From assembly GCF_014648295.1 (NCBI RefSeq), contig NZ_BMQV01000001.1, positions 310,001-374,000 on the forward strand: 64,000 bases of DNA. The letters are read 5' to 3'. How positions within the stretch are numbered: the first letter of the stretch is position 1; each line of letters opens with the position of its first letter. A program made the position numbers and the translations under genes. The notes beneath the pieces are model-generated. The model had not been told where the DNA came from and did no database searches. It worked only from the letters and a program-made list of their open reading frames with translations. This document shows, one piece after another, positions 26,563-38,012 of the stretch. This DNA comes from Shewanella saliphila. Lineage in GTDB: Bacteria > Pseudomonadota > Gammaproteobacteria > Enterobacterales > Shewanellaceae.

Positions 26563-27756
26563 TTATAGATCAAGTAGCAGACGAGTTGGATCTTCTAAGA
26601 AGTCTCTAATCGCGACTAAGAAGCCAACTGACTCACGGCCATCAACAATACGATGGTCATAAGAGAGTGCTAGGTACATCATAGGCAGGATTTCAACCTG
26701 ACCATTGACTGCCATTGGGCGATCTTTAATGGCATGCATGCCTAAGATTGCGCTTTGTGGCAGATTTAAAATTGGGGTAGACATTAGCGAGCCAAAAACA
26801 CCACCGTTAGTCACAGTGAAGTTACCGCCCGTCATATCTGCAACAGAAAGTTTTCCGTCACGGCCTTTAATGGCTAACTCACGAACCGCTTTTTCGATTT
26901 CAGCTAAGTTCATGGTATCGGTATCACGTAATACTGGTGTCACTAGACCGCGTGGTGTTGATACTGCGATGCTGATATCGAAATAGTTGTGATAAACAAT
27001 GTCATCACCGTCGATTGATGCGTTAACTTCAGGGAAACGCTTAAGTGCTTCTGTTACCGCTTTAATGTAGAAAGACATAAAGCCTAAACGGATACCATGA
27101 CGCTTTTCAAAGATATCTTGATATTGCTTACGGATATCCATAATTGGCTTCATGTTTACTTCGTTAAACGTGGTTAACATTGCCGTAGAGTTTTTAGCTT
27201 CTAATAAACGAGTGGCAATGGTTTTACGTAAACGAGTCATTGGAACGCGTTTTTCGCTGCGACCTTCTAACGGCGCAACCGGCGCTGCAGCAGGAGCGGC
27301 TTTCGCAGCAGGTGCAGACTTAACAAATGATTCAACGTCTTCTTTGGTAATACGTCCACCAACACCAGTGCCTTTAATATTGGCAGCATCAAGATTATGC
27401 TCCGCAATTAAACGACGCACAGATGGGCTTAATGCATCGCTTGACTCATCACTTGCCGCTTCGCTGGCTGCAGCAGGAGCTTGCGCTTCTGCTTTAGTCA
27501 CTTCTTGACCAGACACAACACCCGCAACAAAGTTAGCAATAACTTGTTCGCCTAAAACCGTGTCGCCTTCTTGGAATAGCAACTCAGAGATTGAACCATC
27601 TTCAGGTGCAACCACTTCTAAAACAACTTTATCAGTCTCGATATCAACTAAGTTTTGATCGCGAGTGACCGCTTCACCAGGTTTAACATGCCAAGTAGCA
27701 ATCGTTGCATCAGCAACTGATTCTGGTAATACGGGTACCTTAATTTCGATACTCAT
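26563..27756 (-). CDS. sucB: Dihydrolipoyl succinyltransferase (E2 of 2-oxoglutarate dehydrogenase)
   Basis: A 397-residue E2 core enzyme. In order it has a lipoyl domain with the lipoylated Lys43 in '[10 protein letters not shown]', an Ala/Pro-rich linker, a peripheral subunit-binding domain ('[14 protein letters not shown]'), a second linker, and a catalytic domain ending with '[11 protein letters not shown]'. It passes the succinyl group to CoA. It starts 29 bases after sucA. The E3 subunit (lpd) is not in the window and is presumably supplied from the pyruvate dehydrogenase locus. Confidence 0.98.
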   Translation of the reverse strand: MSIEIKVPVLPESVADATIATWHVKPGEAVTRDQNLVDIETDKVVLEVVAPEDGSISELLFQEGDTVLGEQVIANFVAGVVSGQEVTKAEAQAPAAASEAASDESSDALSPSVRRLIAEHNLDAANIKGTGVGGRITKEDVESFVKSAPAAKAAPAAAPVAPLEGRSEKRVPMTRLRKTIATRLLEAKNSTAMLTTFNEVNMKPIMDIRKQYQDIFEKRHGIRLGFMSFYIKAVTEALKRFPEVNASIDGDDIVYHNYFDISIAVSTPRGLVTPVLRDTDTMNLAEIEKAVRELAIKGRDGKLSVADMTGGNFTVTNGGVFGSLMSTPILNLPQSAILGMHAIKDRPMAVNGQVEILPMMYLALSYDHRIVDGRESVGFLVAIRDFLEDPTRLLLDL

Positions 27757-27785
27757 TGAAAGCTTCCCTTTATATAAATTATCTA

Positions 27786-30608
27786 TTACGACAGTTTTAA
27801 TGCGCTATTCACTAATGATTCTTGCTGGTGTACATGCAACGCAGGATAACCACATGCAGGTGCAGCTGACGCTTCACGACCGGCATAAGTTAATTGAGCG
27901 CCTGCAGGAATGTTAGCCCAGAAGTGATGCTGACTACAGTACCATGCACCCTGGTTTTGTGGCTCTTCCTGACACCATACAAAGTCTTTAACATGTTGAT
28001 ATGTTTCTAGTGCTGCACGCATTTCCACATCAGGGAACGGGTACAACTGCTCAACACGAATAAGGGCAACGTTGTTAATGTTTTCTTTACGGCGTTTTTC
28101 AAGTAACTCGAAGTAAACTTTACCGCTACAAAACACTACGCGATCAACTTGACTTGCATCTAAGGTATCAACTTCACCAATAATATTTTGGAAAGTCCCT
28201 TCAGCAAGTTCTTCCATGCTAGACACGGCTAATGGATGACGTAGTAACGATTTAGGCGACATCACCACGAGTGGACGACGCATTGGGCGTACAACTTGGC
28301 GGCGCAACATGTGATAAACCTGAGCCGGTGTTGATGGAACACACACCTGCATATTGTGGTTAGCACAAAGTTGTAAGAAACGCTCTAAACGGGCACTTGA
28401 ATGCTCAGGGCCTTGACCTTCATAACCATGCGGAAGCAACATTGTTAGACCACATAAGCGGCCCCACTTTTGCTCACCTGATGATAAGAACTGATCGATT
28501 ACCACTTGAGCACAGTTAACAAAGTCACCAAACTGCGCTTCCCAAATGGTTAAGCCGCCTGGTTCTGCTGTAGCGTAGCCATATTCAAAGGCTAACACCG
28601 ATGCTTCTGATAGTACTGAATCAGTAATGTCGATAGGTGCTTGCTCGTCTGCCACATTACGCAATGGTAAATAAGTGGTGCCATCTTTTTGGTTATGCAA
28701 AATAGCATGACGATGGAAGAAAGTGCCACGACCAGAGTCTTGACCGGTAATACGTACACGCTTGTTGTCTTCAAGGATAGATGCATAAGCAAGGGTTTCA
28801 GCAAAACCCCAATCTAATAGCTTCTCGCCTTTTGCCATGGCAGCACGGTCACCATAAATTTTCGCAACACGAGACTGCAATGTATGACCTTCAGGAATAT
28901 CCACCATTTTATCGGCAAGATTCTGTAAGCGTTCCATTGTCATGGCGCTGGCGTAATCTTCATCCCACTCGCGATTAAGGTAAGGTGCCCAGTCGACTGT
29001 GTGCAACGTCATAGGACGCCATTCTTTTACTACACAATCACCGGCATCTAATGCATCACGGTAATGGTTAATTAAGCCGGTCACTTCATCAGCAGCAATG
29101 CTGTTATCAGCAATCAGTTTGTCAGCGTAGATTTTACGAGGCGTTTGGTGTTTTTTGATTTTGGCATACATAAGCGGCTGTGTTGCACTAGGCTCATCCG
29201 CTTCGTTATGACCATGACGGCGATAACACACTAAATCAATTACAACATCGCGCTTAAATTCGTTACGATAATCAACAGCAAGCTGAGAAATAAATGCAAC
29301 AGCTTCTGGATCGTCAGAATTGACGTGGAAAATTGGCGCCTGAACCATTTTAGCGATGTCAGTACAGTATTCTGTAGAACGCACATCAGCATGGTTAGAG
29401 GTAGTAAAGCCCACTTGGTTATTCACAACGATGCGGATACTTCCGCCCACAGTAAAGCCACGAGTTTGAGACATGTTAAATGTCTCTTGTACAATGCCTT
29501 GACCGGTAATTGCTGAGTCACCATGAATGGTAATTGGCATCACTTGTAGACCGTCTTTACAACCACGGCGGTCTTGACGAGCACGCACTGAACCAATAAC
29601 CACAGGATTGACGATCTCTAGATGAGATGGGTTAAAGGCTAACGCTAAATGGACATTGCCACCTGGCGTTTCAAAATCTGATGAGAAACCTTGGTGATAC
29701 TTAACGTCACCTGAACCATGAGTATCTGCGTGTTTACCTGCAAATTCGTCAAACAGTTCTGCTGGGCGCTTACCTAAAATATTAATCAGTAGGTTTAAGC
29801 GACCACGGTGAGCCATGCCCACAACGATTTCTTTGGTACCGGCTTCACCCGCACGGTAAATGATTTCGCGCATCATAGGGACAAGCGCGTCACCACCTTC
29901 TAACGAGAAACGTTTTGCACCTGGGAACTTAGCACCAAGGTATTTTTCCATACCTTCGGCGGCGTTCAGGCCTTCAAGAATACGTTTCTTGATAGCGTTA
30001 TCGTAGTTTGCTTTACCTAACGTTGGCTCAAGACGTTGTTGGATCCAACGCTTTTCGTCAGTGTCGGTAATGTGCATATATTCGGCGCCAATTGAACCAC
30101 AATAGGTGGTTTTCAACGCGTGAATAATGTCTGCAAGCTTCATGGTTTCACCGCCTAAGGCGAATGAACCCGTATTAAACTCGCGCTGCATATCTTCAGC
30201 GGTTAAGCCATGGTAAGCCGGATCTAATTCTTGAACAGCTTCACGCTTCCATAACCCTAATGGGTCGAGATTCGCATTTTGGTGACCACGAAAACGGTGA
30301 GCATTAATGAGCTGTAGAACTTTAACTTGCTTCGCATCTAGCTCAGGGTCACTTACGCGGGCAGCGCCTTTAGAGCGACTTTCAAGGGCTAAGCTACGGA
30401 AATAGTCACGAACTTTAGAGTGGGCGGCTTCAGGTACTTCAATAGAGGCACCGTTCACTGACGGGAGGTTATCAAAAACAAGCTGCCAATCAGCAGTCAC
30501 TGATTGCGGATCTTCTTGATAGGCTTCATACATCTCTTCTACGTAGGTCGAGTTAGCACCACTTAGATGTGATGAATCGAGCCAGGCTTTCATGATGCCT
30601 TGGTGCAT
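27786..30608 (-). CDS. sucA: 2-Oxoglutarate dehydrogenase E1
   Basis: A 940-residue thiamin-diphosphate enzyme that decarboxylates 2-oxoglutarate. Visible are the N-terminal E2-binding segment, the '[17 protein letters not shown]' block, '[15 protein letters not shown]' and the C-terminal transketolase-like half with '[14 protein letters not shown]'. The ATG at 30608 has AAGGA about 8 bases upstream; a slightly longer frame to 30623 lacks such a site. It is first of sucAB and follows sdhB after a terminator-like hairpin, so it may have both its own promoter and read-through from sdh. Confidence 0.98.
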   Translation of the reverse strand: MHQGIMKAWLDSSHLSGANSTYVEEMYEAYQEDPQSVTADWQLVFDNLPSVNGASIEVPEAAHSKVRDYFRSLALESRSKGAARVSDPELDAKQVKVLQLINAHRFRGHQNANLDPLGLWKREAVQELDPAYHGLTAEDMQREFNTGSFALGGETMKLADIIHALKTTYCGSIGAEYMHITDTDEKRWIQQRLEPTLGKANYDNAIKKRILEGLNAAEGMEKYLGAKFPGAKRFSLEGGDALVPMMREIIYRAGEAGTKEIVVGMAHRGRLNLLINILGKRPAELFDEFAGKHADTHGSGDVKYHQGFSSDFETPGGNVHLALAFNPSHLEIVNPVVIGSVRARQDRRGCKDGLQVMPITIHGDSAITGQGIVQETFNMSQTRGFTVGGSIRIVVNNQVGFTTSNHADVRSTEYCTDIAKMVQAPIFHVNSDDPEAVAFISQLAVDYRNEFKRDVVIDLVCYRRHGHNEADEPSATQPLMYAKIKKHQTPRKIYADKLIADNSIAADEVTGLINHYRDALDAGDCVVKEWRPMTLHTVDWAPYLNREWDEDYASAMTMERLQNLADKMVDIPEGHTLQSRVAKIYGDRAAMAKGEKLLDWGFAETLAYASILEDNKRVRITGQDSGRGTFFHRHAILHNQKDGTTYLPLRNVADEQAPIDITDSVLSEASVLAFEYGYATAEPGGLTIWEAQFGDFVNCAQVVIDQFLSSGEQKWGRLCGLTMLLPHGYEGQGPEHSSARLERFLQLCANHNMQVCVPSTPAQVYHMLRRQVVRPMRRPLVVMSPKSLLRHPLAVSSMEELAEGTFQNIIGEVDTLDASQVDRVVFCSGKVYFELLEKRRKENINNVALIRVEQLYPFPDVEMRAALETYQHVKDFVWCQEEPQNQGAWYCSQHHFWANIPAGAQLTYAGREASAAPACGYPALHVHQQESLVNSALKLS

Positions 30609-30733
30609 TGTTATTCCTTTCAAACTTGATACACGTGCTAGCCATAAACATAACAGTGAGTAACCTAAATTACATCACACGTAGACTGAAATTATCTAAT
30701 GATAATAGCAGAAGGTCTTACTTAAACGCACAA

Positions 30734-30764
30734 AAGAGCCATCCCCCACTAGGAAGATGGCTCT
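30734..30764 (-). terminator. Hairpin between sdhB and sucA
   Basis: On the minus strand: AGAGCCATC, an interrupted stem, GATGGCTCT and then TTTT. It probably reduces transcription from sdhCDAB into sucAB without stopping it fully. The degree of read-through is unknown. Confidence 0.7.
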
Positions 30765-30808
30765 CAATTGAGCTCAATAACGTAAACTATTTTGCTCAGC
30801 TTGGTGCA

Positions 30809-31516
30809 TTAAACAGCTCGCTTAAGCAGCATTGACTTAATGTGACCAATCGCTTTAGTTGGGTTTAATCCTTTTGGACAAACATCAACACAGTTCATGA
30901 TGCCATGGCAACGGAACACACTGTAAGCGTCATCTAGTTCAGATAAACGCTCTTCGGTGGCCGTGTCGCGGCTGTCAATTAAGAAACGATATGCATGGAG
31001 CAAACCACTTGGTCCGATAAACTTATCAGGGTTCCACCAGAATGATGGACAAGCAGTAGAACAACATGCACACATGATACATTCATATAAACCATCTAAA
31101 TGAGCACGCTCTTCAGGTGATTGTAAATGTTCACGAGCTGGGGCCTTTTCATCATTAATCAGATAAGGCTTAATTTTTTCGTATTGCTTGTAGAATTGTG
31201 TCAAATCTACAACCAAATCACGAACTACCGGCATGCCTGGTAAAGGACGGATTTCAATTTTCTTACCTTTAAAGGTAGATAATGGCGTGATACACGCAAG
31301 GCCGTTTTTACCATTCATGTTCAAACCGTCAGAACCACACACACCTTCACGGCATGAACGACGGAACGCAAGCGATGGTTCTTGTTCTTTCAGTTTGATT
31401 AACGCATCTAACACCATCATATCAGAGCCATCAGGCACTTCTAGGGTGTAATCCTTCATGTAAGGCTTGGTATCTACATCAGGATTATAACGATACAATG
31501 CAAATGTTAATTTCAT
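30809..31516 (-). CDS. sdhB: Succinate dehydrogenase iron-sulfur subunit
   Basis: A 235-residue subunit carrying three iron-sulfur clusters. The [2Fe-2S] ligands are in 'CREGVCGSDG' and the Cys that follows. The [4Fe-4S] ligands are in 'CIMCACCSTACP', and the [3Fe-4S] ligands are in 'CHGIMNCVDVCPKG'. It links SdhA to the membrane quinone site. The frame is open to 31594, but the ATG at 31516 has AGGAG upstream and gives the family's usual start (MKLTFALYRYNP). It begins 16 bases after sdhA. Confidence 0.98.
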   Translation of the reverse strand: MKLTFALYRYNPDVDTKPYMKDYTLEVPDGSDMMVLDALIKLKEQEPSLAFRRSCREGVCGSDGLNMNGKNGLACITPLSTFKGKKIEIRPLPGMPVVRDLVVDLTQFYKQYEKIKPYLINDEKAPAREHLQSPEERAHLDGLYECIMCACCSTACPSFWWNPDKFIGPSGLLHAYRFLIDSRDTATEERLSELDDAYSVFRCHGIMNCVDVCPKGLNPTKAIGHIKSMLLKRAV

Positions 31517-31532
31517 CTTTGCAACTCCTGCC

Positions 31533-33299
31533 TTAGTAGGTACGTTTCTTAGGTGGGAACGCTTCACGTAATTTAGGTGCCATGTTGACATCACGCTTGC
31601 TCATTGCAGTTGTGACTGGGTCAAATAAGCTGTGACATAACCAATTGTCATCATCACGTTCTAAATAATCTTCACGAGAATGCGCGCCGCGGCTTTCAGT
31701 ACGGAAGTTAGCTGCATAAGCAGTCGCCAGCGCCGTCGACATTAAGTTGTCTAACTCTAAGCATTCAATACGTTGAGTATTAAATTCTTTTGAGTTATCA
31801 GATAACTTAGCATTTTCAAGACGCTTTTGAATAGCTTGAAGCTGTTCTAAACCTTCAGCCATGGCATCACCACTGCGGAAAACAGAGAAATTTAATTGCA
31901 TGCACAATTGAAGGTCTTTACGGATAACCGCAGGATCTTCACCGTCTTTGTTGCTTTCCCAACGATTAAGACGAGCAAGTGATGCATTAATTTCTACGTC
32001 AGACGCGGCTTTTGGATCAGGCGTTGCATCTAATGCTTTACCTAAATGTTGACCCGCAGCGCGACCAAATACCACTAAATCGAGTAAAGAGTTACCACCT
32101 AAGCGGTTGGCACCGTGTACCGATACACAAGCAATCTCACCTACTGCAAATAAACCTAATACGTCTTGTTCAGTGCCATCTTCGTTCTTACGAACAACCT
32201 GACCACTGACCTTAGTCGGTAAACCACCCATCATATAATGACAAGTAGGTAACACAGGAATTGGACCATCAGCCGGATCGATGTGTGCAAACGTACGAGA
32301 TAATTCACATACGCCTGGTAAACGGGCTTCTAAAGTCTCTTTACCTAAGTGATCAAGTTTAAGCAGACAGTGTGGACCTAAAGGACCATCTAAACCACGA
32401 CCTTCGCGGATTTCAGTCATCATTGAACGTGCAACCACGTCACGAGATGCCAAATCTTTTGCGTTAGGCGCATAACGTTCCATGAAACGTTCGCCGTCTT
32501 TGTTTAGAAGATATCCACCTTCGCCACGACACCCTTCGGTTACTAGTACCCCAGCACCAGCAATACCCGTTGGGTGGAACTGCCACATTTCCATGTCTTG
32601 TAGCTGAACGCCAGCACGAGCTGCCATACCAACACCGTCACCAGTATTAATGTGAGCATTGGTGGTCGATGCGTAAATACGCCCTGCACCACCCGTCGCT
32701 AAAATGGTTGCTTTAGCTTTAAAGTAAACAATTTCACCGGTTTCAATTTCAATTGCAGTACAACCCACAACTACGCCATCTTCGTTTTTAACAAGATCTA
32801 AAGCATACCATTCAGAGTAAACATCTGTTTTATGCTTAACGTTTTGTTGGTAAAGACAATGAAGTAGTGCATGGCCTGTACGGTCAGCCGCGGCAGCAGT
32901 ACGTGCTGCTTGCTCGCCACCAAAGTTACGAGATTGGCCACCGAAAGGACGTTGATAAATAGTGCCGTTTTCAAAACGAGAAAATGGCAAGCCCATTTGC
33001 TCAAGTTCAATAATGGCTTCTGGACCGGTTTGACACATAAATTCAATGGCTTCTTGGTCACCGATAAAATCAGAACCTTTAACCGTGTCATACATGTGTT
33101 GTTCCCAATGGTCTTCGTGCGCATTACCTAATGCTACGGTGATACCACCTTGAGCAGACACGGTATGTGAACGAGTTGGAAACACTTTTGATAAAAGCGC
33201 ACAGCTTTTACCTTCTTTAGAAATCTGTAATGCTGCACGCATACCAGCGCCACCAGCGCCGATTACGATTGCATCAAATTCGCGTACTGGAATACTCAC
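31533..33299 (-). CDS. sdhA: Succinate dehydrogenase flavoprotein subunit
   Basis: A 588-residue catalytic subunit oxidising succinate to fumarate. It has the FAD dinucleotide motif '[11 protein letters not shown]', the covalently flavinylated His45 in '[11 protein letters not shown]', and the active-site stretch 'HYMMGG'. It uses a GTG start directly after the sdhD stop codon (TAA-GTG), so it depends on tight coupling within the operon. It works at the inner membrane with SdhB, SdhC and SdhD. Confidence 0.98.
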   Translation of the reverse strand: MSIPVREFDAIVIGAGGAGMRAALQISKEGKSCALLSKVFPTRSHTVSAQGGITVALGNAHEDHWEQHMYDTVKGSDFIGDQEAIEFMCQTGPEAIIELEQMGLPFSRFENGTIYQRPFGGQSRNFGGEQAARTAAAADRTGHALLHCLYQQNVKHKTDVYSEWYALDLVKNEDGVVVGCTAIEIETGEIVYFKAKATILATGGAGRIYASTTNAHINTGDGVGMAARAGVQLQDMEMWQFHPTGIAGAGVLVTEGCRGEGGYLLNKDGERFMERYAPNAKDLASRDVVARSMMTEIREGRGLDGPLGPHCLLKLDHLGKETLEARLPGVCELSRTFAHIDPADGPIPVLPTCHYMMGGLPTKVSGQVVRKNEDGTEQDVLGLFAVGEIACVSVHGANRLGGNSLLDLVVFGRAAGQHLGKALDATPDPKAASDVEINASLARLNRWESNKDGEDPAVIRKDLQLCMQLNFSVFRSGDAMAEGLEQLQAIQKRLENAKLSDNSKEFNTQRIECLELDNLMSTALATAYAANFRTESRGAHSREDYLERDDDNWLCHSLFDPVTTAMSKRDVNMAPKLREAFPPKKRTY

Positions 33300-33647
33300 T
33301 TAAACACCCCACACTATTACAATGCCTGACGCTAAATAACTAAACGCGATCACAACAAAGGTAAATTGTAATACACCACGTAACGCAGTGTGCTTGACAT
33401 AGTCAGTCAACACTTGCCATACACCAATCCACGCATGGATAAGTAAAGCAACGAGCGTTATTAGTGTAAATACTTTCATTGGAAGTGAACTGAATAAGCC
33501 ATTCCAAATCTCGAAGGTTAACGGGGCACTACACGCGATAAAGCCAACTAAAAAAATAGTATAACAAGCGAGGATCACTGCGCTTGCGCGTAATAAAATA
33601 TAGTCATGAACACCACTGCGCCCAAAACTTGCTGCGTTTGTTACCAT
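33300..33647 (-). CDS. sdhD: Succinate dehydrogenase membrane anchor SdhD
   Basis: A 115-residue hydrophobic subunit with three membrane helices. It shows 'GVHDYILLRASAVIL' and the 'HAWIGVWQVLTDYV' helix that helps hold haem b and the quinone site. The ATG at 33647 overlaps the end of sdhC by 7 bases; the longer frame would need a TTG at 33653. It is the second gene of sdhCDAB. Confidence 0.95.
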   Translation of the reverse strand: MVTNAASFGRSGVHDYILLRASAVILACYTIFLVGFIACSAPLTFEIWNGLFSSLPMKVFTLITLVALLIHAWIGVWQVLTDYVKHTALRGVLQFTFVVIAFSYLASGIVIVWGV

Positions 33648-34036
33648 ACCCAAATCCCCGCTATGATTGAAAAGGCTGCTGCTAGTGCAAATGTAGCCTT
33701 AGCTGATGCTGTACCTGAAGGTAACTCTTCCCAGCGGCCGGTATCCATTACTAAATGACGAATGCCACCTAATAAGTGATAACCCAACGCGGTTAGAATT
33801 CCCCAGAGGATGAACTTCATCACGAAACCATCGAACAAGGATTGTACGCTAGCGAAACCTTCTGCTGATGTTAAAGTTGAATTTAACAACCAAAGAAGGA
33901 TACCAATAGCAAATAGCATGATGACACCGGAAATGCGGTGTAGGATTGACGCGATCGCTGTTGCAGGAAAGCGGATCGTCTGCAGGTCTAGATGGACAGG
34001 TCTTTGCTTCTTCACGTTCTGCTCACTCAGCTCCAT
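33641..34036 (-). CDS. sdhC: Succinate dehydrogenase cytochrome b556 subunit SdhC
   Basis: A 131-residue subunit with three membrane helices. It begins 'NVKKQRPVHLDLQTIRFP' after a short head, then 'SILHRISGV', and carries the haem-ligand region 'YHLLGGIRHLVMD'. It is the first gene of the operon and lies divergent from gltA, as in E. coli. Confidence 0.96.
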   Translation of the reverse strand: MELSEQNVKKQRPVHLDLQTIRFPATAIASILHRISGVIMLFAIGILLWLLNSTLTSAEGFASVQSLFDGFVMKFILWGILTALGYHLLGGIRHLVMDTGRWEELPSGTASAKATFALAAAFSIIAGIWVW

Positions 34037-34447
34037 TGAGCATTATTTTTGTTATGTGTCTATTTTTTGCTTAATGGACAATGTCGACATTCGGCATAAC
34101 ACGATTAAACAAAAAACAGACTACTCTCACACATCGTTAGTCAGTTGAGAAATCACTATTTAGCTCGTAAATTCATGATTACTAAACTGTGACGTTGGTC
34201 TCCCTTAGGGACGCAGGCAAGTATACTCGCGCGAATTGTCAAATACAAACCTCACATTATGCAAAATAAGTTTTTTTATTAATTTTTTATTCTAATGCAA
34301 GCACAGCGCGGTTTTGCGACGATATATACCATGGTCTAACAAATTTAAACGCTTATTTAAATTGATCTGTGATCCATATTCGCTGTACAGTAATGTCCGC
34401 TTAACATGCCGCACTCATAGAAAAGAATGAAGTAAGGAGAACGGGGT
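34037..34447. promoter_or_regulatory. Divergent control region of sdhCDAB and gltA
   Basis: A 411-base region with no gene. It contains the palindrome AATGTCGACATT at 34080-34091, close to the sdhC side, and TCCC-TTA-GGGA near 34201-34211. A TATATA before gltA (about 34322) may be a -10. The ribosome binding site of gltA, AAGGAG, is at 34434. In related bacteria this region is controlled by ArcA and CRP, but I cannot point to convincing sites here. Confidence 0.55.
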
Positions 34448-35734
34448 ATGGCTGATAATATAGCCAAATTAGAGTTACCAGGAAACGATTCAATCGACCT
34501 ACCGATTAAGAAAGGTACTGAAGGTTTTGACGTTATCGACATCAGTACACTGGGTAAAAAAGGTTATTTCACTTTTGACCCAGGCTTTCTAGCTACTGCA
34601 TCTTGTGAGTCAGCAATTACGTATATCGATGGTGAGCAAGGTATCTTGTTACACCGTGGGTATCCAATTGAGCAACTTGCAACAGAATCGACATACTTAG
34701 ATTTATGCTATTTGCTTCTTTACGGTGAATTACCGACAAAAGATGCTTTTGATGAATTTGAAACCACAGTGAAACAACACACTATGGTTCACGATCAAAT
34801 TGTTTATTTCTTCCGAGGATTTAGACGAGACGCTCATCCAATGGCTATGCTATGTGGTGTAACGGGCGCACTATCTGCTTTCTATCAAGATTCTCTTGAT
34901 GTTAACAATCCTTCGCATCGTAAAATAGCAGCTTTTCGTTTAGTATCAAAAATGCCGACAATTGCAGCGATGTGCTACAAGTTCTCAGTGGGACAACCGT
35001 TTATTTATCCACGTAACGATTTAAGTTATGCGGGTAACTTCTTGTCAATGATGTTTGCTACTCCGTGTGAAGAGTACAAAGTCAATCCTGTTGTAGAAAA
35101 AGCAATGGACCGTATTTTTGTGTTGCATGCTGATCATGAGCAAAATGCATCTACATCTACAGTACGTCTAGCGGGTTCTTCAGGTGCAAACCCATTTGCT
35201 TGTATCGCTGCTGGTATTGCTTCGTTGTGGGGGCCCGCTCATGGTGGTGCTAACGAAGCGTGTCTTCAGATGCTAGAAGAAATCGGTAGTGTTGACCGCA
35301 TTCCTGAATATATCGAGAAAGCGAAAGACAAAAACGATCCATTCCGCCTAATGGGCTTTGGTCACCGTGTTTATAAGAACTTCGACCCTCGCGCTAAAGT
35401 GATGCGTGAAACCTGTCATGAAGTGCTTCAAGAACTGAAAGTGGTTGACCCATTATTAGACGTAGCGATGGAACTTGAGCGTATTGCCCTTGAAGATGAG
35501 TACTTCATCTCTAAGAAGCTTTACCCTAACGTCGATTTCTACTCTGGTATCATCATGAAAGCCATTGGTATCCCTACCAGTATGTTTACCGTGCTATTTG
35601 CATTGTCGCGTACTGTTGGTTGGATTTCTCACTGGAAAGAAATGTTAGATCAACCAGGCCACAAAATCAGCCGTCCACGTCAGTTATATACTGGTGATTC
35701 TGCGCGTGACTTTGTGAGTGTCGATAAGCGTTAA
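34448..35734 (+). CDS. gltA: Citrate synthase
   Basis: A 428-residue type II (hexameric, NADH-sensitive family) citrate synthase, which condenses oxaloacetate with acetyl-CoA. Catalytic regions are visible: '[15 protein letters not shown]', '[11 protein letters not shown]' and '[16 protein letters not shown]' with the active-site His, plus 'YPNVDFYSG' with the active Asp. The ATG is preceded by AAGGAG. It is divergent from sdhCDAB and ends in a strong terminator. Confidence 0.98.
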   Translation: MADNIAKLELPGNDSIDLPIKKGTEGFDVIDISTLGKKGYFTFDPGFLATASCESAITYIDGEQGILLHRGYPIEQLATESTYLDLCYLLLYGELPTKDAFDEFETTVKQHTMVHDQIVYFFRGFRRDAHPMAMLCGVTGALSAFYQDSLDVNNPSHRKIAAFRLVSKMPTIAAMCYKFSVGQPFIYPRNDLSYAGNFLSMMFATPCEEYKVNPVVEKAMDRIFVLHADHEQNASTSTVRLAGSSGANPFACIAAGIASLWGPAHGGANEACLQMLEEIGSVDRIPEYIEKAKDKNDPFRLMGFGHRVYKNFDPRAKVMRETCHEVLQELKVVDPLLDVAMELERIALEDEYFISKKLYPNVDFYSGIIMKAIGIPTSMFTVLFALSRTVGWISHWKEMLDQPGHKISRPRQLYTGDSARDFVSVDKR

Positions 35735-35753
35735 TCTCCTGATTAACCAAACT

Positions 35754-35779
35754 AAAAAAGCGCCGAAAGGCGCTTTTTT
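35754..35779. terminator. Terminator after gltA
   Basis: AAAAAAGCGCC-GAAA-GGCGCTTTTTT; symmetrical, so it can also serve the convergent lipoprotein gene. Confidence 0.93.
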
Positions 35780-35795
35780 GTTATTATCGACCGCT

Positions 35796-36635
35796 TTAAT
35801 TGAGTTTACGCTGTCTGTTACATGTCGCTATTAATGTCATTAGGCACATTAAAAACAGCAGTAAAGGTTCAATCGCCCCACCGCTGTAATTAGTTTTGTG
35901 CTCGACCTTAGCAATTTTTTCTTCTTTTACCCTTATTTTAAAACGCGCTAATTCATCATCTAAGTTCTGACTCATATCCGTCACGGCGATATTAAATCCT
36001 TCCATCGACTTTTCAGACAATGTTTCGTCTATACCGACAGCAGTCGTGCGCTTTTCGAGCTTACTTATTCCTGGGGCTCTAAATAACATTTTGCGACTTT
36101 TAATATCAAATACCGCAGTATCAACAAAAGTTTGCACCGTGTTTTCATTACCAGGGATCACGTACATCCCAACAATCGTCCAATAAAGTAAAGCGGCATT
36201 ATTTTCGACCGACTGAGTCACTTGATCGTATGACACTAACGCCATCACATCGACATCGTATAAGCGCCCTACTTGTTCTAATGTACTAAAGCCTTCCCCG
36301 CCAGCCAGATAGGTGCTGGGAATCACTTCAATTCGGTCAATATAATCGTATTGCACAAACGATGCTTTGACTTTTTCGAGCAACTCATACTGATCCTTAT
36401 TATGTATCGCATCACCTTTCCAACCGCTTGACGGAACAAAAGCAATCCCAACGTTAACAGGTAAGCTTAACACCGGTATTTCAGGACTGTGGGCGGCTTT
36501 ATCTGTTTTTTCAGGATAGAGAAAATTCATTAAACTACTTGAAACTGACTGTTTGCCCGTTTGCTGACTCACGAGTGAACTGCACGATGTCAGTATCAAC
36601 ACTGATGCCACGACAACTAACCATGTTGTTCTCAT
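35796..36635 (-). CDS. Rhombotarget-type lipoprotein with GlyGly-CTERM-like tail
   Basis: A 279-residue envelope protein with two sorting signals. The N terminus is a lipoprotein signal (lipobox 'ILTSC'). The C terminus has Gly-Gly after Ser, a hydrophobic helix (PLLLFLMCLMTLIATC) and a basic end (RQRK), which is the layout of GlyGly-CTERM tails cut by rhombosortase. I recall this type as the 'rhombotarget lipoprotein'. The middle part resembles periplasmic lipoproteins with 'GIAFVPSSGWKG' and 'YDVDVMALVSYDQ'. Its function is unknown. The ATG at 36635 has AGGAA upstream. It is divergent from the RND operon. Confidence 0.82.
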   Translation of the reverse strand: MRTTWLVVVASVLILTSCSSLVSQQTGKQSVSSSLMNFLYPEKTDKAAHSPEIPVLSLPVNVGIAFVPSSGWKGDAIHNKDQYELLEKVKASFVQYDYIDRIEVIPSTYLAGGEGFSTLEQVGRLYDVDVMALVSYDQVTQSVENNAALLYWTIVGMYVIPGNENTVQTFVDTAVFDIKSRKMLFRAPGISKLEKRTTAVGIDETLSEKSMEGFNIAVTDMSQNLDDELARFKIRVKEEKIAKVEHKTNYSGGAIEPLLLFLMCLMTLIATCNRQRKLN

Positions 36636-36929
36636 TATTATTTCCTTATTAAATTCATTTATGACGTCACATTTGCCGCCATCTATGCATTAACCAATTT
36701 CACTAATAGTTAATTGTTTTAACTATTTTAACATTGTCAATTTAGCTAACTTTGTTAAAAAAGTTACCTAAACCATTGTTATTATGCCACTTTAATACTT
36801 GGCACGCTAAGTGCTTACTAGTTACTCATTAACATTGATTAGAGATGATAACGTGACGATTTTCAATTTATGCAAAGCTGCATACATTACCGTCATTGAC
36901 TTCAAAAATATAACACTGGCAGGTACCCC
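36636..36929. other. Divergent region between lipoprotein and RND operon
   Basis: AT-rich, with no gene seen. It should hold both promoters. A short ORF that could be drawn here has no ribosome binding site. Confidence 0.4.
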
Positions 36930-38000
36930 ATGGATAGGTTCAACAGCATGAAAAAATTGGCAATCCCGTTTCTTTGCATTGCAGCATTGAGTGCATGCAG
37001 TGGTGAGACTGAGCAAGTAAAAGAAGAAGAAAAGTTTGCAATCCCAGTTGAAACAGCGCTGGTTGAGACGGGTAATGTGTCGTCATTTTACAGCACAACC
37101 GCGACACTCGAAGCGCCAGAAGAGTCACATGTGATGAGCCGAATTGCCGGAATCGTTGAATTAATCAATGTTGAAGAAGGCGATAGAGTCACTAAAGGAC
37201 AAGTGCTTGCAGTGATTGATGCTAAACGCCAACGTTACGATTTCAATCGCTCAGAAGCCGAAGTGCAAATCATTGAACAAGAGCTAAACCGTTTAAATAA
37301 AATGAGCAATAAAGAATTTATTAGCCAAGATGCCATGGCTAAACTCGAATTTAATCTACAAGCTGCAAAAGCACAACGCGATCTCGCCGAACTGCAAGTC
37401 AAAGAAAGCCAAATCACCTCACCCATTGACGGAGTCATTGCTGCACGTCATATCAAACTAGGCAATATGGCTAAAGAGTTTCAAGAGCTGTTTTATGTGG
37501 TCAATCAAGATCAACTCCATGGGATTTTACATCTACCAGAGCAACAATTAGCCAGCTTACGCATTGGCCAACACGCCAGTATTATTCAACAACAATCCAA
37601 CCACACAGCGGCAATCGACGCAAAAGTACTGCGGATTAGTCCGATTGTTGATGCACAAAGTGGCACATTTAAAGTGACATTAGCAGTTCCAAATCAGGAT
37701 GCGGCCTTAAAAGCGGGCATGTTTACTCGCGTCGAGCTTAAATACGACACCCATCAAAATGTACTCACCGTGCCTTACAATGCCCTGATAAACCAGGACA
37801 ATACTCAAGCGCTGTATGTCATTAACGACACCATAGCCGAGCGACGTGAAGTCAGCCTGGGTTATCGTGAAAACAACACAGTAGAGATTTTATCGGGTGT
37901 TAGCGCAGGCGAACAAATTGTTATCCGCGGCCAACAAAACCTCAAAGACCAATCTCTGGTAGAAATTATTACCCCGCTTAGCTTTGCAGCCATTCGATAA
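36930..38000 (+). CDS. RND efflux periplasmic adaptor (MFP/HlyD type), predicted lipoprotein
   Basis: A 356-residue membrane fusion protein. The signal peptide ends in a lipobox ('ALSAC'). Next come the barrel/lipoyl part ('RIAGIVELINVEEGDRVTKG'), a helical hairpin rich in Leu and Glu (about residues 100-150), the returning lipoyl half ('ITSPIDGVI') and beta-barrel and proximal domains. It links the inner membrane pump to an outer membrane channel. An internal ATG at 36948 is another possible start. It is the first gene of an operon with two RND permeases. Confidence 0.93.
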   Translation: MDRFNSMKKLAIPFLCIAALSACSGETEQVKEEEKFAIPVETALVETGNVSSFYSTTATLEAPEESHVMSRIAGIVELINVEEGDRVTKGQVLAVIDAKRQRYDFNRSEAEVQIIEQELNRLNKMSNKEFISQDAMAKLEFNLQAAKAQRDLAELQVKESQITSPIDGVIAARHIKLGNMAKEFQELFYVVNQDQLHGILHLPEQQLASLRIGQHASIIQQQSNHTAAIDAKVLRISPIVDAQSGTFKVTLAVPNQDAALKAGMFTRVELKYDTHQNVLTVPYNALINQDNTQALYVINDTIAERREVSLGYRENNTVEILSGVSAGEQIVIRGQQNLKDQSLVEIITPLSFAAIR

Positions 38001-38012
38001 CGGAGCAAGATC

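Noticed and set aside
34369..34374. TGATCC before gltA as a second ECF promoter
   Set aside because: No CGTA-like -10 at the expected distance; it is probably chance.
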